A stretch of 7,514 nt of DNA. It comes from WLMZ01 sp037140375 (GTDB lineage Bacteria; Actinomycetota; Acidimicrobiia; Acidimicrobiales; Ilumatobacteraceae). The notes beneath the pieces were generated by a model. The model saw only the letters and a list, made by a program, of their open reading frames with translations, was not told the DNA's origin and ran no database searches. Both the position numbers and the translations under genes were made by a program. Of the stretch, positions 6,394 through 7,514 are shown piece after piece. The stretch's first letter is position 1. The number at the start of each line of letters is the position of its first letter. Location: assembly GCA_037140375.1 (NCBI GenBank), contig JBAXER010000103.1, positions 1 to 7,514 of the forward strand, read 5' to 3'.

Positions 6394-7514
6394 CCGCCGC
6401 ATCGAACTCAAGCGTCGACGTGGCAATCATCGGCGGCGGGCCTGCAGGCCTGAGCGCGGCGCTGGCGCTGCATCAGCTAGGTATCACCAACGTGGTCGTG
6501 CTCGAGCGCGAAGCCCAAGCTGGCGGCGTGCCGCGCCACACCGAGCACCTCGGCTACGGCATTCGCGATCTGCATCGAGTCACCACCGGCCCGAGGTATG
6601 CGGCCGAGCTTCGCAAACGTGTAGAAGCTGCAGGCATCACGGTTCGCACCGCCACTACTGCGGTCGATTGGCTCGATGACACCACATTGCAGATCGCCGA
6701 TGCCGCCGGGCTCTCCGCTATTACGGCACGTTGCGTACTGCTGGCCACCGGCGTTCGCGAGCGGCCACGCGCCGCACGGCTTGTGGCTGGCGACCGCGGC
6801 GCTGGCATCTTCACCACTGGCTCGCTGCAGCAGCTCACGGCGAACCATCATCAGCGCCCCGGCACGCGTGCCGTCATCGTTGGCGCCGAGCACGTAAGTT
6901 TCTCGGCGGTGCTCACCTTGCGCCATGCCGGATGCGATGTCGTTGCGATGGTTACGCCACTCCCCCAACATCAGTCGTATGCAGCGCTTCGGGCCGCCAC
7001 AGCCTCGCGTCACCGCGTGCCGATCATCACCAACGCCAACATCGCCGAGATCCACGGACGCAAGCGAGTTGAGGCGGTCACGCTGACCAACGGACAGCGC
7101 ATCGAATGCGACACCGTGGTCTTCACCGGCGATTGGATTCCCGACAACGAACTTGCCCGACGCGGCGGCATCGCCACCGACGCTGCATCGCGCAGCCCCA
7201 TTGTCGATGGCTCGTGGCGCACCAATCGACGCGGCGTGTTCGCCATCGGCAACCTCATCCATCCCGCAGAGACCGCCGATATCTGCGCGCTCGACGGTCG
7301 CAATGTTGCCAACGCAGTGGCTGGGTTTATGGCTACCAACAATTGGCCCACCGACCCACTGCGCATCATGGTTGAAAACCCCATCACTTGGATTTCGCCG
7401 GGAGCAGTTCAGCCGCGTGCCGCAGCTGCGCTAAAACACTTCACGCTTCGAGTCAGCAAACCAGTTGCAGATGCAACTATTTGCGTCACCCAAAACGGCG
7501 CAGTGCTGTGGCGC
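6390..7514 (+). CDS. FAD-dependent NAD(P)-type oxidoreductase, GlpB-like partner (3' end beyond window)
   Basis: The frame opens at an ATG overlapping the preceding stop (ATGA, 6390-6393) and runs without a stop for 375 codons to the window edge, so the gene is incomplete. The FAD Rossmann motif is VAIIGGGPAGLSAALAL (11-27), followed by AGGVPRHTEHLGYGIRDLHR (44-63), the LLATGVRERPR segment (117-127) and the second FAD motif RGVFAIGNLIHP (281-292). This is the two-dinucleotide-domain disulfide-reductase-like fold. In glycerol operons of Thermotoga and clostridia, such a protein sits beside a GlpA-like dehydrogenase and a DUF1667 protein, which suggests a subunit of a G3P dehydrogenase complex. 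The second nucleotide-binding loop reads VIVGAEHVSFSAV (163-175), lacking two of the three GxGxxG glycines. Residues from about 330 on begin a small C-terminal domain (FTLRVSKPV). A hydrogen-cyanide-synthase/opine-oxidase-like alpha subunit is a structural relative. A DUF1667 gene may lie just downstream. Confidence 0.85.
   Translation, partial: MTAASNSSVDVAIIGGGPAGLSAALALHQLGITNVVVLEREAQAGGVPRHTEHLGYGIRDLHRVTTGPRYAAELRKRVEAAGITVRTATTAVDWLDDTTLQIADAAGLSAITARCVLLATGVRERPRAARLVAGDRGAGIFTTGSLQQLTANHHQRPGTRAVIVGAEHVSFSAVLTLRHAGCDVVAMVTPLPQHQSYAALRAATASRHRVPIITNANIAEIHGRKRVEAVTLTNGQRIECDTVVFTGDWIPDNELARRGGIATDAASRSPIVDGSWRTNRRGVFAIGNLIHPAETADICALDGRNVANAVAGFMATNNWPTDPLRIMVENPITWISPGAVQPRAAAALKHFTLRVSKPVADATICVTQNGAVLWR

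Noticed and set aside
6477..7262. Minus-strand ORF of 261 codons opposite the last gene
   Set aside because: It is antisense to a frame with clear FAD-binding motifs. Its translation shows no recognisable domain, and long antisense frames are common in GC-rich DNA.

Overview
The window is a gene-dense, GC-rich stretch (judged by eye) of a bacterial chromosome, most likely from an actinobacterium. The pointers are GTG start use, GC-rich third codon positions, a short actinobacterial-style MenE and a menA/menE arrangement. A lineage such as Acidimicrobiia is possible, but I cannot establish it from this sequence. I see no mobile element, CRISPR array, tRNA or rRNA.

Layout: menA (menaquinone prenyltransferase) is on the minus strand at 18-905. 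An 83-bp divergent spacer (906-988) separates it from a run of same-strand genes that reaches the right edge. These are an amidase-signature hydrolase (989-2398), menE (2402-3553), an FGGY carbohydrate kinase resembling glycerol kinase (3582-5009), a GlpA-like FAD oxidoreductase with a C-terminal [2Fe-2S] BFD domain (5002-6393), and a second FAD/NAD-type oxidoreductase cut off by the window end (6390-7514). Spacings are 3 bp, 28 bp, an 8-bp overlap and a 4-bp overlap, so this looks like one operon or two tightly abutting ones. No stretch over 100 bp lacks a gene.

How the genes may work together: the last three genes form a recognisable glycerol-type cassette of kinase, GlpA-like dehydrogenase and GlpB-like partner. 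A polyol, by default glycerol, would be phosphorylated, and the phosphate ester would then be oxidised by a flavoprotein complex that passes electrons to the quinone pool. The flanking menA and menE make menaquinone, the usual acceptor of anaerobic-type glycerol-3-phosphate dehydrogenases, so the locus may couple synthesis of the acceptor to an enzyme that uses it. The amidase between menA and menE has no evident role in either pathway.

Points for a second look: the kinase has Gly where glycerol kinases have the glycerol-binding Arg (NQGET instead of NQRET); the second oxidoreductase has a degenerate second dinucleotide-binding glycine motif; and an imperfect 17-bp-period tandem duplication sits on the menA stop codon. 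Nothing here is clearly a new biological system. The strongest candidate for novelty is the substrate and electron path of the kinase/dehydrogenase cassette.
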